NCBI RefSeq assembly: GCF_003432035.1
Contig: NZ_QOHO01000027.1
Location: forward strand, 23,575-87,574
DNA length: 64,000 nt
Direction: 5' to 3'
Source of the DNA: Lacrimispora amygdalina
Lineage (GTDB): Bacteria > Bacillota > Clostridia > Lachnospirales > Lachnospiraceae
Shown here: in pieces, positions 23,458 to 32,592 of the stretch
Numbering within the stretch: position 1 is the first letter of the stretch
Layout of the letters: each line of letters opens with the position of its first letter
Notes under the pieces: generated by a model
The model's input: only the letters and a program-made list of their open reading frames with translations
Databases searched by the model: none
Told to the model about the DNA's origin: nothing
Made by a program: the position numbers and the translations under genes

Positions 23458-24294
23458 TTAACGGCCCTTCGCTATGAAGCGATTGACCAGCATATTGAAA
23501 CCTACATTAAGCAGAAGAATCAGAATAATAAGGAGCGCTGCCGTTCCGTAAGCGTTATCCATGGATATTCCCTCCCTCGCCAGTATATAAAAATGTACTG
23601 CCATCGTCCGGGTTGGGGAAAACAGTGATTCAGGCATACGAAGCGCTGAACCGGCCGTTAAAATAACAGCTGCTGTTTCAGCTACACATCTGCCGATACT
23701 TAATATCACTCCATTTACAATACCAGGAAGCGCTGATGGGAGTACCGTCCTGGTTATGGTCTGTAATTTCGTCAATCCCAGAGAGAAGCCTACCTCTCTG
23801 TACAACTGGGGAACAGTACGGATTGCCTCTTCGGATGTACGTATGATTGTAGGCAGAATCATAATCGCCATGGTTAATCCGCCGGATAAAATTGACCAGC
23901 CCATTTTTAAGTATATCACAAAAAAGATAAAACCGAAAAGTCCATATACAATAGAAGGAATCCCTGCCAGAGATTCGGCACTGAAACGGATAATACGGGT
24001 GATTCTTCCCTCTCTTGTGTACTCAGTAAGATAGATCGCTGTTCCAATTCCAAATGGTGTTGCCACAATAACGGCCACTGCAGTTACAACCAGAGTCCCG
24101 GCAATAGAGGAGGCAATACCGCCGGAACGCCCCATGTCCCTGGGAATATCTGTTAAAAATTCCCAGCTGAGCATAGGGATACCCTTTATTAGTATATATG
24201 CAATTATGGAAAAAAGAATGGCTATAACAAAAAGAGCCGCTGTCCAAATTGTGAATTTTGCTATCTTTTGTGAAGTGTTTGCATTCATTCTCAT
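23458..24294 (-). CDS. pstA: PstA, phosphate ABC transporter permease
   Basis: Inner-membrane permease of the phosphate importer, about 278 residues from the ATG at 24294 (GAGGTGAGG ribosome site). A longer reading to 24336 overlaps pstC and is disfavoured. Six hydrophobic segments and the cytoplasmic EAA-type loop (REVGFSLGLTKLQTITRTVLPSALPGIVNG) that contacts the ATPase are visible, along with AESLAGIPSIVYGLFGF typical of PstA. Located between pstC and the degenerate pstB-like gene. Confidence 0.94.
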   Translation of the reverse strand: MRMNANTSQKIAKFTIWTAALFVIAILFSIIAYILIKGIPMLSWEFLTDIPRDMGRSGGIASSIAGTLVVTAVAVIVATPFGIGTAIYLTEYTREGRITRIIRFSAESLAGIPSIVYGLFGFIFFVIYLKMGWSILSGGLTMAIMILPTIIRTSEEAIRTVPQLYREVGFSLGLTKLQTITRTVLPSALPGIVNGVILSIGRCVAETAAVILTAGSALRMPESLFSPTRTMAVHFYILAREGISMDNAYGTAALLIILILLLNVGFNMLVNRFIAKGR

Positions 24295-24301
24295 AGTGAC
24301 C

Positions 24302-25147
24302 TCACCTCTTTCGTGTAATGTACTGGGCAGTAGCATTTAATATCATGATAATAACAAATAATACAATACCCGTGGCAAAAAGCGCCTGCTGGTGTTCACC
24401 GGATGCATATCCCATTTCAATACCGATATTTGTGGTCAGCGTTCTGACAGGATCAAGAACGGACTGAGGAAGTGCAACCGCATTACCCAGAACCATAATT
24501 ACCGCCATTGTTTCACCAATTGCTCTTCCTAAACCTAAAATGATAGCAGCAACAATGCCTGATTTGGCAGCGGGCAGCAATAGGGAACGGATTGTCTGCC
24601 ATTGTGTCAGCCCCAGTGCAAGTGCTCCGTCTTTGTAATGGCGGGGCAGAGCAAGAAGGGATACTTCGGTGATACTTATTATGGTTGGCAAAATCATAAT
24701 ACCCAGAATTATGGAACCTGCCAGTATGCTTAAGCCAGGCCCTCCCAGGTATTTACGGATCGCAGGCACAACGAATAAAACTCCCCAGAACCCGTATACA
24801 ACGGAAGGAATAGCAGCCAGTAACTGAATGGCGGGCCTGAATATATTTCTAAGTTTTACAGGAGCAAACTCAGCCAGAAAAATACTGCAGCAAATGGCGA
24901 TAGGAACTCCTATGATTGCTGCTCCCAAAGTAACCGATACGGATCCCACGATCATGGGGAAAATTCCGTAGTAACCCTGGCTGGGAGCCCATTTCATCCC
25001 AAAAACAAATTTAATAATACCTACTTTGGCGATAATCGGTACACCTTTTATAAAGATAAATACGGTGATGAGCGCCAATACTGATAAAGTAGAAAGAGCG
25101 ATTAAGAGAAACACACGCTCCGTTAATTTTTCCTTAAAGCTTTTCAT
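24302..25147 (-). CDS. pstC: PstC, phosphate ABC transporter permease
   Basis: Partner permease to PstA, 281 residues. Membrane helices start at residue ~12; AAIPSVVYGFWGVLFVVPAIR and the EAA loop KDGALALGLTQWQTIRSLLLPAAKSGI are characteristic. Its ATG overlaps the pstS stop (ATGA), and pstA begins 8 nt after its stop. The EAA loops of PstC and PstA differ, as is usual, so two different ATPases could each favour one permease face. Confidence 0.94.
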   Translation of the reverse strand: MKSFKEKLTERVFLLIALSTLSVLALITVFIFIKGVPIIAKVGIIKFVFGMKWAPSQGYYGIFPMIVGSVSVTLGAAIIGVPIAICCSIFLAEFAPVKLRNIFRPAIQLLAAIPSVVYGFWGVLFVVPAIRKYLGGPGLSILAGSIILGIMILPTIISITEVSLLALPRHYKDGALALGLTQWQTIRSLLLPAAKSGIVAAIILGLGRAIGETMAVIMVLGNAVALPQSVLDPVRTLTTNIGIEMGYASGEHQQALFATGIVLFVIIMILNATAQYITRKR

Positions 25148-25992
25148 TTTGCTGCCCCCTCTGCTGATGGGATAAGTCCCTCTTTGCTCAGTAAATTCTG
25201 CCCCTCCGAAGAAAGGGTAAAATCAATAAAACTCTTCTGTATTCCTGTTGGCTCACCATTTGTGACAAACAAAAACTGTCTGGACAGCTTATAACTGTTA
25301 TTCATGATATTTTCCCGTTTCGCTTCAACACCGTCTAAGTTAAGCGCTTTTACCTCATCCGAAACCAGCCCTAAAGAAATAAATCCGATGGCATTGGGGT
25401 CATCTGCAACCAACTGGCGTACTGCTCCATTGGAGTCCTGGACGATGGCTTTGGGAGTTATCTCTTTCTTGCCCATGAGCAGTTCTGTAAAAGCACTTCT
25501 TGTGCCGGATCCCTCTTCTCTTGCAATAATATTGATCCTGGCTTTTGTACCTCCCACCTGACTCCAGTCGGTAATTTCAGCAGCATAAATATCGCGGATC
25601 TGATCTGAGGTAAGGTTTTTTATCGGATTTTCAGGGTTCACAATAATTGCCAGTCCATCCCTGGCAATTTCCACACTCCACAGATTTTTCTCACCATCTT
25701 CCAATGAACGGGAAGACATACCTATGTCAGCACTGTGTGTCTGGGTTGCTGTAATACCAGCGGAGGATCCTCCGCCCTGGATATCAATCACGACCTCCGG
25801 GTCCTGAGCCATAAACTCTTCAGCCAGAATCTCAGCATATGGCTGCACCGAAGTTGATCCGGCAACGATGGTCGCCGATTCAGGTGCCTGGCTGCAGGCA
25901 GACAGCAAACCCATAGAAAGGGTCAGTATCACTGCACAGGCAGATACTTTTATTCCTTTTAATAATTTACATGTTACTATCCTTTTTTTCAT
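25144..25992 (-). CDS. pstS: PstS, phosphate-binding lipoprotein
   Basis: Extracellular phosphate receptor, anchored by a lipid. From the ATG at 25992 it is 282 residues with a lipoprotein signal: basic start MKKRIVTCK, hydrophobic core, and lipobox GLLSACSQ. An upstream ATG at 26040 is in frame but would put 16 residues before the signal. The mature protein has GSTSVQPYAEILAEEF and REEGSGTRSAFTELL, the phosphate-contacting segments of PstS. It is the second gene of the operon, after the intact pstB. Confidence 0.93.
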   Translation of the reverse strand: MKKRIVTCKLLKGIKVSACAVILTLSMGLLSACSQAPESATIVAGSTSVQPYAEILAEEFMAQDPEVVIDIQGGGSSAGITATQTHSADIGMSSRSLEDGEKNLWSVEIARDGLAIIVNPENPIKNLTSDQIRDIYAAEITDWSQVGGTKARINIIAREEGSGTRSAFTELLMGKKEITPKAIVQDSNGAVRQLVADDPNAIGFISLGLVSDEVKALNLDGVEAKRENIMNNSYKLSRQFLFVTNGEPTGIQKSFIDFTLSSEGQNLLSKEGLIPSAEGAAK

Positions 25993-26083
25993 ATCTTCAC
26001 AAAAATCAAACATCAAACTCGAATGCCTGATTTCCTCCATTTCTCAGAATATAGAAAGAACTACATGTTCTCTGGTATACTTG

Positions 26084-26881
26084 TCATCCGAACCGGCCTG
26101 TAATATAGTCTTCGGTTCGTTTATCCCTGGGATTGGCAAAAATCTGTTCTGTTGGAGCGTATTCCACCAATGTCCCTGCTCTGTCCTCATCCATCATCAT
26201 AAATGCAGTCATATGAGACACTCTCGCCGCCTGTTCCATGCTATGAGTTACAATGATAATGGTATATTTCTGAGCAAGCTCTTCCATTAATCCTTCGACC
26301 TGCATGGTGGATTCCGGATCCAGCGCACTGCAGGACTCATCCATTAACAGAACTTCTGGCTCTACAGCCAGTGCGCGGGCAATGCAAAGCCGCTGCTGCT
26401 GTCCTGGGGAAAGGTCAAAAGCAGGTCCCTTCAGTTTGTCCTTTATTTCGTCCCATAAAGCCACCTGACTTAAGTACTTCTCCACAATCTCATCAAGACT
26501 GGATTTTTGCTTTACTCCATGATGTCTGGGGCCAAAAGCCATATTATCATATACAGACATGGGAAATGGATTCGGCTTCTGGAAAACCATACCCACTCTT
26601 TTTTTCAGCGCAACAACATCCATACTTTTATCATAGATCGAAGTATCATCAAGTAAAATTTTACCTTCTACCCTGACTCCCGGTATCGGGTCATTCATAC
26701 GGTTAAACAGACGCAGAAGTGAAGATTTCCCACAGCCTGAAGGACCAATGATTGCTGTTATAGCGCATTCTTCAATATCCATTGTAACATTTTTAAGAGC
26801 CTGGAAGCTGCCATAAAAAAGGTTTACTGCATCTGTCTTTATCTTGGCTCTGTGCCCAGACTTTAACATAAGATCATCCAT
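26084..26881 (-). CDS. pstB: PstB, phosphate ABC transporter ATPase with Pro in the signature motif
   Basis: ATPase of the phosphate importer, 265 residues. Walker A is intact ([10 protein letters not shown], Lys52), the Q-loop has Gln101 ([12 protein letters not shown]), Walker B has Asp181-Glu182 ([13 protein letters not shown]) and the switch His is His213. The signature, however, reads LSPGQQQR (157-164) instead of LSGGQ. It is the first gene of the operon, preceding pstS, an uncommon place for pstB, which normally follows pstA. The pattern of losses is the mirror image of the PstB-like protein at 22686-23447. Confidence 0.94.
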   Translation of the reverse strand: MDDLMLKSGHRAKIKTDAVNLFYGSFQALKNVTMDIEECAITAIIGPSGCGKSSLLRLFNRMNDPIPGVRVEGKILLDDTSIYDKSMDVVALKKRVGMVFQKPNPFPMSVYDNMAFGPRHHGVKQKSSLDEIVEKYLSQVALWDEIKDKLKGPAFDLSPGQQQRLCIARALAVEPEVLLMDESCSALDPESTMQVEGLMEELAQKYTIIIVTHSMEQAARVSHMTAFMMMDEDRAGTLVEYAPTEQIFANPRDKRTEDYITGRFG

Positions 26882-26938
26882 TCGTCACCCTCACTATTTG
26901 GCTCCTTATTATAATCTAATAAGAAACACTTATCCTTT

Positions 26939-26969
26939 ACTATACTTTGATTTTACAACTTTTTTACAC
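26939..26969 (-). promoter_or_regulatory. Pho-box-like promoter of the pst operon
   Basis: Read on the minus strand, GTGTAAAAAAGTTGTAAA (26952-26969) holds two TGTAAA half-sites 11 bp apart, followed 7 bp later by the -10 TATAGT (26939-26944); there is no good -35. The arrangement closely resembles the E. coli phoA Pho box and -10 and also fits the 11-bp repeats of Bacillus PhoP sites. The predicted start lies about 50 nt before pstB. No PhoB/PhoR pair is in the window. Confidence 0.65.
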
Positions 26970-27157
26970 CGATTATTAATTATACATGAATTAAGAAAAG
27001 TTAAAGCATTATCTATGTGAATTATACGTAAAATTCTTGTAAAATTTTTTTCTGTATCAAAATACCATAAATTTTATCCATTTTTAGAGATTTGAGCAAT
27101 AAGTAAAAAAAGAGAAGCATACAGCCCCCCTTTCTTCAAAATTAACTCGATGATTCA

Positions 27158-27554
27158 TTACACTATATTCCTCAGGTAACATTGATTTCTATAATTTCTA
27201 TAATAATATTCTTTCATTAAGTCCAAATCCTTTTTGTACTTCTCAACCTCCATGGCACTGACTCTCATCCATAGAAGCCTGTCTATGGATACAACTAAAA
27301 CAGTTCCTTCCTCAACAGCATCCTTAAGAAAAAAATCATAGTCAATAAGTGCAATGCTCCTCCAGATCTCAAATGTATTTATAATAAAGCCCAAATCACC
27401 ATACAGCTCTTTTTTGTTATCCGGATACTTTTCAGAAAGTGCATGATAATCATCTTGTGAAATAATTAAATCGATATCCCTGCCTTACGCATTCCATAAT
27501 ATTTGATTCATCAATATTTTTCACCCCATATTCAGCAGTACACTGATCCGCCAT
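27158..27554 (-). pseudogene. Hypothetical protein gene broken by a +1 frameshift
   Basis: The ATG at 27554 overlaps the stop of the VOC gene (TAATG) and opens MADQCTAEYGVKNIDESN, but after codon ~25 (CVRQ) the frame must shift by one base at the GGG run near 27475 to continue as DIDLIISQDDYHALSEKYP and on to YLRNIV. The total of 397 bases equals 132 codons plus one, consistent with a single inserted G. The joined protein has no family I recognise. It may be a genuine lesion, a sequencing error, or less likely a programmed shift. Confidence 0.65.
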
Positions 27555-27949
27555 TATTCTTTCCTTATACCGGTTACGTTACCATCTTCGTCTGTGACAT
27601 ATCTGCCCTTTGTCATATCCAATATCACATATTTGTTATCCCATTTGTCAAGGATCACCGCACAGCGTCCGATAGGAACATCAAACGGACCATATTCTAC
27701 TGTTCCGCCTGCTTCTTTAATTATTTCTATGGATTCATCCACAGACTCCACCTTTATATCAACAAGAACCTGTTTTCTTTGGCGTTGTAAAACTATCTCG
27801 GTAATATCGTTCTCCATTCCCAGTCCAACCATATCCTCATTGCGCCAGAGAAGTTTTAAACCCATACCGTCACAATAATATTGTATTCCTTCATTTAAAT
27901 CAGAAACATAAAGCTCAATACAGTCAACATTTTTAAATATCTTTGCCAT
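27554..27949 (-). CDS. VOC-family (glyoxalase/bleomycin-resistance fold) protein
   Basis: Single VOC protein of 131 residues. It has the paired beta-alpha-beta-beta-beta layout, starting KNVDCIELYVSDLNEGIQYYCDGMGLKLLW and ending with CAVILDKWDNKYVILD. Such proteins bind a metal and handle small electrophiles or antibiotics; the activity cannot be read here. It starts with AGGAGTG 7 nt before the ATG, 27 nt after the AraC-type regulator gene, so both are likely one transcript, with the broken gene at 27158-27554 as third member. Confidence 0.85.
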   Translation of the reverse strand: MAKIFKNVDCIELYVSDLNEGIQYYCDGMGLKLLWRNEDMVGLGMENDITEIVLQRQRKQVLVDIKVESVDESIEIIKEAGGTVEYGPFDVPIGRCAVILDKWDNKYVILDMTKGRYVTDEDGNVTGIRKE

Positions 27950-27976
27950 GTCAACACACTCCTATTCTTATTTTTA

Positions 27977-28816
27977 TCACATAATTGGAATCAATAACCG
28001 GAACCTGTTCACATCCGGATTATGAAAGATTCCATCATAAGCCTCAATAATATCGTTGTCTTTTAAAGTATACCCCAGACTTCTCGCGTAACCAATTGCA
28101 CCAGCATAAGCATCCGGCGTGCTGATACGATCAGGAACACTTGCCTGAAAAAAGTTCTGGGGTTGTATGAATTTCTTTGTCATACCAGGCGGTACATCAG
28201 TTCCAGAATCGATGCCGATTGCAGCCATATATGTAAAATCTCCATTCTTGCAGGTTTCTTGTTCACAAATACCATACATGGTTACTGCATCTTGTTTCAG
28301 TTCTATTTTTTCCAGGTGAGTTAAAAAATCACTCCACATTTTACCTACGGCTCCGTCACTATCCCACTTCACGGCCCTGCACTCCAGTCCGGCAACAGCA
28401 AAGCCTTCCGTATGCAACAAGCTGAACTTCATTTGATGTTCATCATTCACAGATGGATCACTTATTGCTGTCAGTCTTTTTAAGGGTGCTGATGCAGCAC
28501 TTTTACGGTACTTGCTTGGAGACATTCCATATACTCTGGTAAATGCTCTGGTAAATACATCATGTGATTCAAAACCATATTCAAATGCTATACTTACAAT
28601 AGATTTATTTCGATCCGCCAAATCATTTGCAGCCATTGATAACCTGCGCCTTACTATGTAGGCACCTACGGTGTCCCCCGTCAATCTCTTGAACAGCCGG
28701 TAAAAATGCGGTACTGAAAGGCCGGCTTCCCGTACAATATCATAGTAGCTGATATCATTGATTAAATTTTTTTCAATATAATCCATGGCTTTTTGAAGAG
28801 ACTGTTCCTTTGGCAT
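27977..28816 (-). CDS. AraC-family regulator with GyrI-like effector-binding domain
   Basis: Transcription regulator of 279 residues. Residues ~8-105 are the double helix-turn-helix of the AraC family (ISYYDIVREAGLSVPHFYRLFKRLTG and IVSIAFEYGFESHDVFTRAFTRVYGMSPSKYR). Residues ~125-279 form a GyrI-like/BmrR-type ligand domain (FAVAGLECRAVKW ... MYGICEQ ... FRLLIPI), which binds hydrophobic cations or drugs in relatives. Starts at ATG after GAGGAGGTGA. It probably controls its own operon with the VOC gene. Confidence 0.9.
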   Translation of the reverse strand: MPKEQSLQKAMDYIEKNLINDISYYDIVREAGLSVPHFYRLFKRLTGDTVGAYIVRRRLSMAANDLADRNKSIVSIAFEYGFESHDVFTRAFTRVYGMSPSKYRKSAASAPLKRLTAISDPSVNDEHQMKFSLLHTEGFAVAGLECRAVKWDSDGAVGKMWSDFLTHLEKIELKQDAVTMYGICEQETCKNGDFTYMAAIGIDSGTDVPPGMTKKFIQPQNFFQASVPDRISTPDAYAGAIGYARSLGYTLKDNDIIEAYDGIFHNPDVNRFRLLIPIM

Positions 28817-28920
28817 ACTGTCACCTCCTCATATAATTATAACATTTACTTAAATTTTTTCTCGACTATTTTTATCTAATTTTGTCCACATTAACAGATC
28901 TGTATGTCCACATATATAAT

Positions 28921-28954
28921 AAGGCAAAAACCATCTTTTATCGGTTTTTGCCTT
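28921..28954 (-). terminator. Hairpin terminator after the YoaP-like gene
   Basis: Perfect 12-bp arms AAGGCAAAAACC and GGTTTTTGCCTT around a 10-nt loop, 13 nt after the stop codon of the minus-strand gene at 28967-29719. The minus-strand 3' arm contains a T run, as expected for intrinsic termination. Confidence 0.8.
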
Positions 28955-28966
28955 TCATTCTCATAA

Positions 28967-29719
28967 TTACTCTTTTTTCAATATTCGTTCTAAGCTGGCG
29001 GCATCTAATAAATTCACGGTCTGAAATTTACCTTTATAAAACACACCCCAGTTATTGAACACACAGGGCAGTTCTTTCGCTTTTTGCAACGTATCCACCT
29101 GAATGACAGATACCGGAACTTCATTTATTTCGCAATACCGCTTTACCGTCTCTAGTTTTTGAAAGATATAGGGGCATTGCATATCATAATAAATTGTAAG
29201 CTCTTCTTTTTCGATTCCATGGTTTTTAACGTTTTGAGCAAACCTGGGAGTTGTTCCATCAAATGAAAGGGCAAGTAATTCATATCCCTGTTCGGTAGTA
29301 TCAACAACTTCAAAACCGAACTTTTTCGCGAAGGTCTGATCAGAAAGCCAGGCTTTCTGCTTATTTGCTCCAAGCATACAAATACCCGACTTACCATTTT
29401 CTTTGGCATCTGCAAGACAATACTCCATCAGCATTCTCCCATACCCCTTCCCTTTGCAGCTGCCAGACACCCACAGGCAATACACATAATAATAGTTATC
29501 TCCGATTATGGGAACCCAGGCGGTTTCAAGAGGGGCATATTCAATAAAGACTGTCGCCTTCTCATTTAACTTTCTAAAGACATGCCCTTCCTTTAACCGG
29601 TCCGAGAGCCATTGCCGCTTTGCTTCAACCCCGGGATGCATTTTTTTACTTCGGATAATGCAGCATAAATGTTCACCTGCAAGGTTTTCTGTTGTTAAGT
29701 TTATAAAATCAGTATTCAT
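28967..29719 (-). CDS. GNAT acetyltransferase with YoaP-type C-terminal domain
   Basis: A 250-residue two-domain protein resembling Bacillus YoaP. Residues ~1-150 are a GNAT domain with the acetyl-CoA loop VSGSCKGKGYGRMLMEYCL. Residues ~165-250 form a YoaP-like, thioredoxin-fold-like domain with YYDMQCPYIF (a CPxI motif) and VFNNWGVFYKGKF. Substrate unknown. It starts at ATG about 43 nt after the end of the MarR gene and ends before the hairpin at 28921-28954. Confidence 0.85.
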   Translation of the reverse strand: MNTDFINLTTENLAGEHLCCIIRSKKMHPGVEAKRQWLSDRLKEGHVFRKLNEKATVFIEYAPLETAWVPIIGDNYYYVYCLWVSGSCKGKGYGRMLMEYCLADAKENGKSGICMLGANKQKAWLSDQTFAKKFGFEVVDTTEQGYELLALSFDGTTPRFAQNVKNHGIEKEELTIYYDMQCPYIFQKLETVKRYCEINEVPVSVIQVDTLQKAKELPCVFNNWGVFYKGKFQTVNLLDAASLERILKKE

Positions 29720-29762
29720 ATATACCCCCTAAAAGTCCAATCGACCATGATAGTGAAATAAA

Positions 29763-30260
29763 TTATAATAGAATAGGTTTATTATTGGAGGGATCCTGGT
29801 GCCTGCAGTCCGCTTTCATCTGCAGAATCCAGTCGAAATCTGCATCTCTGGCTTTTTCTGCCATAATACGAAGCTTATTAAGTACGAATTCCTGGGTTTC
29901 TTTATCTATTCCATCCGAAATATAATCGATCCATTTTTCTATTAAATAAATAATCTGCTCTTTATATTCCTTTCCTTTATCTGATATATAAAGGTTTTTA
30001 GCTCTTTTGTCTTTTTCACAAACTTTTCTTATTATTAATCCTTTATTTACCAGCGAATTTATAGTTTTTGTAGTTATTGATTTATCTATCAGAAGAATGG
30101 AAGAAAGCTTCTCCTGATTAATTCCCTCGTTATCATACAAATTTACCATAAATATACATTCCCAGTAATCCAAATCTAATTCTTTAAAAGCAAGATTAAT
30201 ATAAGTTTGAAGTTGTCTGTTTAGAATCCCAAAATATCTTGTATCATGTTTTATATTCAT
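29763..30260 (-). CDS. MarR-family transcriptional regulator
   Basis: Winged-helix dimeric repressor, 165 residues. The DNA-binding region GINQEKLSSILLIDKSITTKTINSLVNKGLI and the wing VCEKDKRAKNLYISDKGKEY are clear. It is divergent from the esterase gene, and the AT-rich 362-bp gap between them contains several TAGTTGA/TAGTTAAC-type palindromes that are the likely operators. Hence it probably represses the esterase and itself. Codon use is AT-rich compared with the biosynthetic operon. Confidence 0.9.
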   Translation of the reverse strand: MNIKHDTRYFGILNRQLQTYINLAFKELDLDYWECIFMVNLYDNEGINQEKLSSILLIDKSITTKTINSLVNKGLIIRKVCEKDKRAKNLYISDKGKEYKEQIIYLIEKWIDYISDGIDKETQEFVLNKLRIMAEKARDADFDWILQMKADCRHQDPSNNKPILL

Positions 30261-30536
30261 TTTTGTCTCGTATAATCCAATAATTCCTTTTTAAGTTGAT
30301 TGAATTATAGTTTTCCTTTCTTATTCTTATTTACACGGCAATGTCTTATGTTCAGTTATAACTTTTGAAATATTCAACTATATTATATATATTTTACTAT
30401 ATATTGTCAACTTATTACTACAGTGTTTTTTTGTCATTTCGCATGTTAGTATAATATATATTATAATGTAAAGATTAATCTCTAAATAGAATTTTTATAA
30501 AAAGATAGTTTCTTTTAAAATAAAAATAGTTTATTT

Positions 30537-30588
30537 TAGTTGATTTATTCAACTAGTTTTGTTATAATCTCGTCATTAGTTAACTAAT
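30537..30588 (+). promoter_or_regulatory. Esterase promoter with two MarR-type operators
   Basis: In the 362-bp gap between the MarR and esterase genes. TTGATT (30540-30545), a 17-bp spacer and TATAAT (30563-30568) form a good plus-strand promoter. TAGTTGA-TTTAT-TCAACTA (30537-30555) covers the -35, and the 14-bp perfect palindrome ATTAGTTAACTAAT (30575-30588) covers the start region. Related half-sites (TTCAACTA, AGTTATAACT) occur nearer the MarR gene at about 30353-30380. The rest of the gap is plain AT-rich DNA. Confidence 0.75.
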
Positions 30589-30622
30589 ATAAAATTATTA
30601 TTTAAGAAAGAAGGTTTTTATT

Positions 30623-31552
30623 ATGCCGTTAAATCCAATATTTAACAAATTACTAGAAACAGATTTTGACAGTATGTATTCCCTTAGTATTGAACAGTTT
30701 AGAGAGTATTATGAAAAAAGCTGGGATGATTTTAAAGGAGATGTAATTGATGTAGGAACTGTGATCAATCGTACCATTAAAACTGCAAAAAGAGATACTC
30801 CAATCAGAATTTATAACCCCAAAACCAAGGGTATTCACCCTGCATTTATTTGGATACACGGAGGAGGATTTATTTTTGGAAGCATGGAAGTTTACGATTC
30901 TATATGCCGCAAAATAACAAACAAAGTGAACTGCACTGTAGTATCCATCGATTACGGTCTGTCTCCAGAACACAAATTTCCTGATCCAGGGGAAGAATGT
31001 TATTCCGTTATAAAATGGGTATATGACAATGCAGCAGAATTAAATATACAGCCGGATAAAATTGCGGTTGGTGGTGACAGTGTCGGCGGAACACTTACGG
31101 CAGCGGTTACTCAGATGGCAAGAGAAAGAAAAGAATTTTCAATTACTTATCACGTATTGATTAATACAATGTTTGATTTGCTTGGAATAACAAAGCCTTT
31201 ATCCAGAGTTGAAAACGCAAAGGGATACAGACTGGAAACACATGCAATTGAAGGATGGTATGTTCCTAAATATTTAAATGATTTAAGCGAAGCTAAGAAT
31301 CCCCTGGCTTCACCGTTACTAGCAGAAAGTTTCAAAGATCTACCAGATGCATGCATTATTACATGTGAATATGATCCGCTAAGAGATGAAGGCGAACACT
31401 ATGCAAAGAACTTATCAGAAGCTGGTGCTGACGTATGCCTTAAGAGATATGACGGAATTATTCACGGCTTTTTCAATATGCAAAGAACGGTTGAGGAAGC
31501 CCGGGATGCTCTTGATTTGGTGTGTACAAAATTAAATGAAGCTTTACATTAG
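30623..31552 (+). CDS. Alpha/beta hydrolase, acetyl-esterase (HSL) family
   Basis: Carboxylesterase of 309 residues in the hormone-sensitive-lipase family. The oxyanion motif HGGG is at 79-82, the nucleophile Ser153 in GGDSVGGTL, and the acid and base are Asp251 (CEYDPLRDEG) and His281 (IIHGFF), so the triad is complete. The substrate is probably a short-chain ester. It starts at ATG after AGAAGG and is under the MarR-type operators upstream. Confidence 0.93.
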   Translation: MPLNPIFNKLLETDFDSMYSLSIEQFREYYEKSWDDFKGDVIDVGTVINRTIKTAKRDTPIRIYNPKTKGIHPAFIWIHGGGFIFGSMEVYDSICRKITNKVNCTVVSIDYGLSPEHKFPDPGEECYSVIKWVYDNAAELNIQPDKIAVGGDSVGGTLTAAVTQMARERKEFSITYHVLINTMFDLLGITKPLSRVENAKGYRLETHAIEGWYVPKYLNDLSEAKNPLASPLLAESFKDLPDACIITCEYDPLRDEGEHYAKNLSEAGADVCLKRYDGIIHGFFNMQRTVEEARDALDLVCTKLNEALH

Positions 31553-31580
31553 GAGGAAAAAACATGTACCATATAAAAGC

Positions 31581-31614
31581 AGAGGCATCGAGATTTTTCT
31601 TTCTCAATGCCTCT
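31581..31614. terminator. Hairpin between the convergent esterase and AraC genes
   Basis: Arms AGAGGCATCGAG and CTCAATGCCTCT (one mismatch) with a 10-nt T-rich loop, lying between two convergent stop codons, so it may serve both. A strong AGGAGG and an ATG at 31564 precede it without a real gene behind them. Confidence 0.7.
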
Positions 31615-31617
31615 GGA

Positions 31618-32484
31618 TTACTTTACCGGAATCCAGATCTCACTTCTGTATTTCGGATTCTCAGTATCCTTACTTTCATTCCAAAGAATTTCAGGTCCCT
31701 CTACTGCCTCATATCCCGACGCAGGAAACCATTCTGAGTAAATCCTTCCCCACACGTTTTGAAGCGTTTCAGGAAATGGTCCTACCGAGTCAAAAACGGC
31801 CCAGGTACCAGCAATAATGTCTAACTCGTCAAATCCGGTTGTTTCTCTGCTTGCGGTTGCTACACCGATATAATGATCCAGTTCTCCATTTTCTTCCATT
31901 CTTTCTTCGGAAAAGTTTGTTGAAGCACTGACAATACCTGTAGGTTCAATATTTGACAGCGCTTTCAATCGTTCTATAATTGCAGGAGTCAGAAGTTCAT
32001 ACATTTTTGCAATCTCCGGATTTATACCATTAAAAATAATTGGTACTCTTTTCTTAAATCCTACTATTTTAAACGATTCTTTTTCCACAATTCTATAATT
32101 CATTTCGCATCCTCCATTAATTGATAATTGAAAAGTCATTCTTGGATAAGCCTTTCGTTTTGTCTGTTCACCTCTTGCCTCAGAGGGCAGAATACCATGC
32201 ATGCTTTGAAAAGCACGGGCGAATGAATCAGCTGAGTTATAACCGTATTTCACAGCAACATCAATTATTCTGAAATTTTTATCCCTCAAATCAAGTGCTG
32301 CTAATGTTAATCTTCTTCTTCGAACATATTCAGATAAACTGATGCCTGATAAGAAAGAAAACATTCGTTTAAAATGATATTCGGAGCAATTAGCGATTTT
32401 TGCTGTCTCACCATAATCGATATCTTCCGTCAAGTGATTTTCAATGTATAATAATGCTTCATTCATACTGCTTATTGAATCCAT
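31618..32484 (-). CDS. AraC-family regulator with GyrI-like effector-binding domain (second)
   Basis: A 288-residue regulator from the ATG at 32484, which has a perfect AAAGGAGG site; a longer reading to 32526 lacks one. The N-terminal AraC domain has [26 protein letters not shown] and [26 protein letters not shown]. The C-terminal GyrI-like half has [19 protein letters not shown] and ends [10 protein letters not shown]. Same architecture as the protein at 27977-28816 but clearly different in sequence. A third GyrI-like fragment is at 45707-45898. Confidence 0.9.
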   Translation of the reverse strand: MDSISSMNEALLYIENHLTEDIDYGETAKIANCSEYHFKRMFSFLSGISLSEYVRRRRLTLAALDLRDKNFRIIDVAVKYGYNSADSFARAFQSMHGILPSEARGEQTKRKAYPRMTFQLSINGGCEMNYRIVEKESFKIVGFKKRVPIIFNGINPEIAKMYELLTPAIIERLKALSNIEPTGIVSASTNFSEERMEENGELDHYIGVATASRETTGFDELDIIAGTWAVFDSVGPFPETLQNVWGRIYSEWFPASGYEAVEGPEILWNESKDTENPKYRSEIWIPVK

Positions 32485-32592
32485 AAAACAACCTCCTTTC
32501 ATCAACCATAATATCATAGGATACATTTATATATCCGATATTCTGTGCACAATTTAGTCGTATCATAAATAAAATCCATGCACCACTTATAA

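Noticed and set aside
31564..31760. A strong AGGAGG followed by an ATG right after the esterase stop codon
   Set aside because: The reading is short, runs antisense through the hairpin and the AraC gene, and encodes nothing recognisable; probably a remnant or chance.
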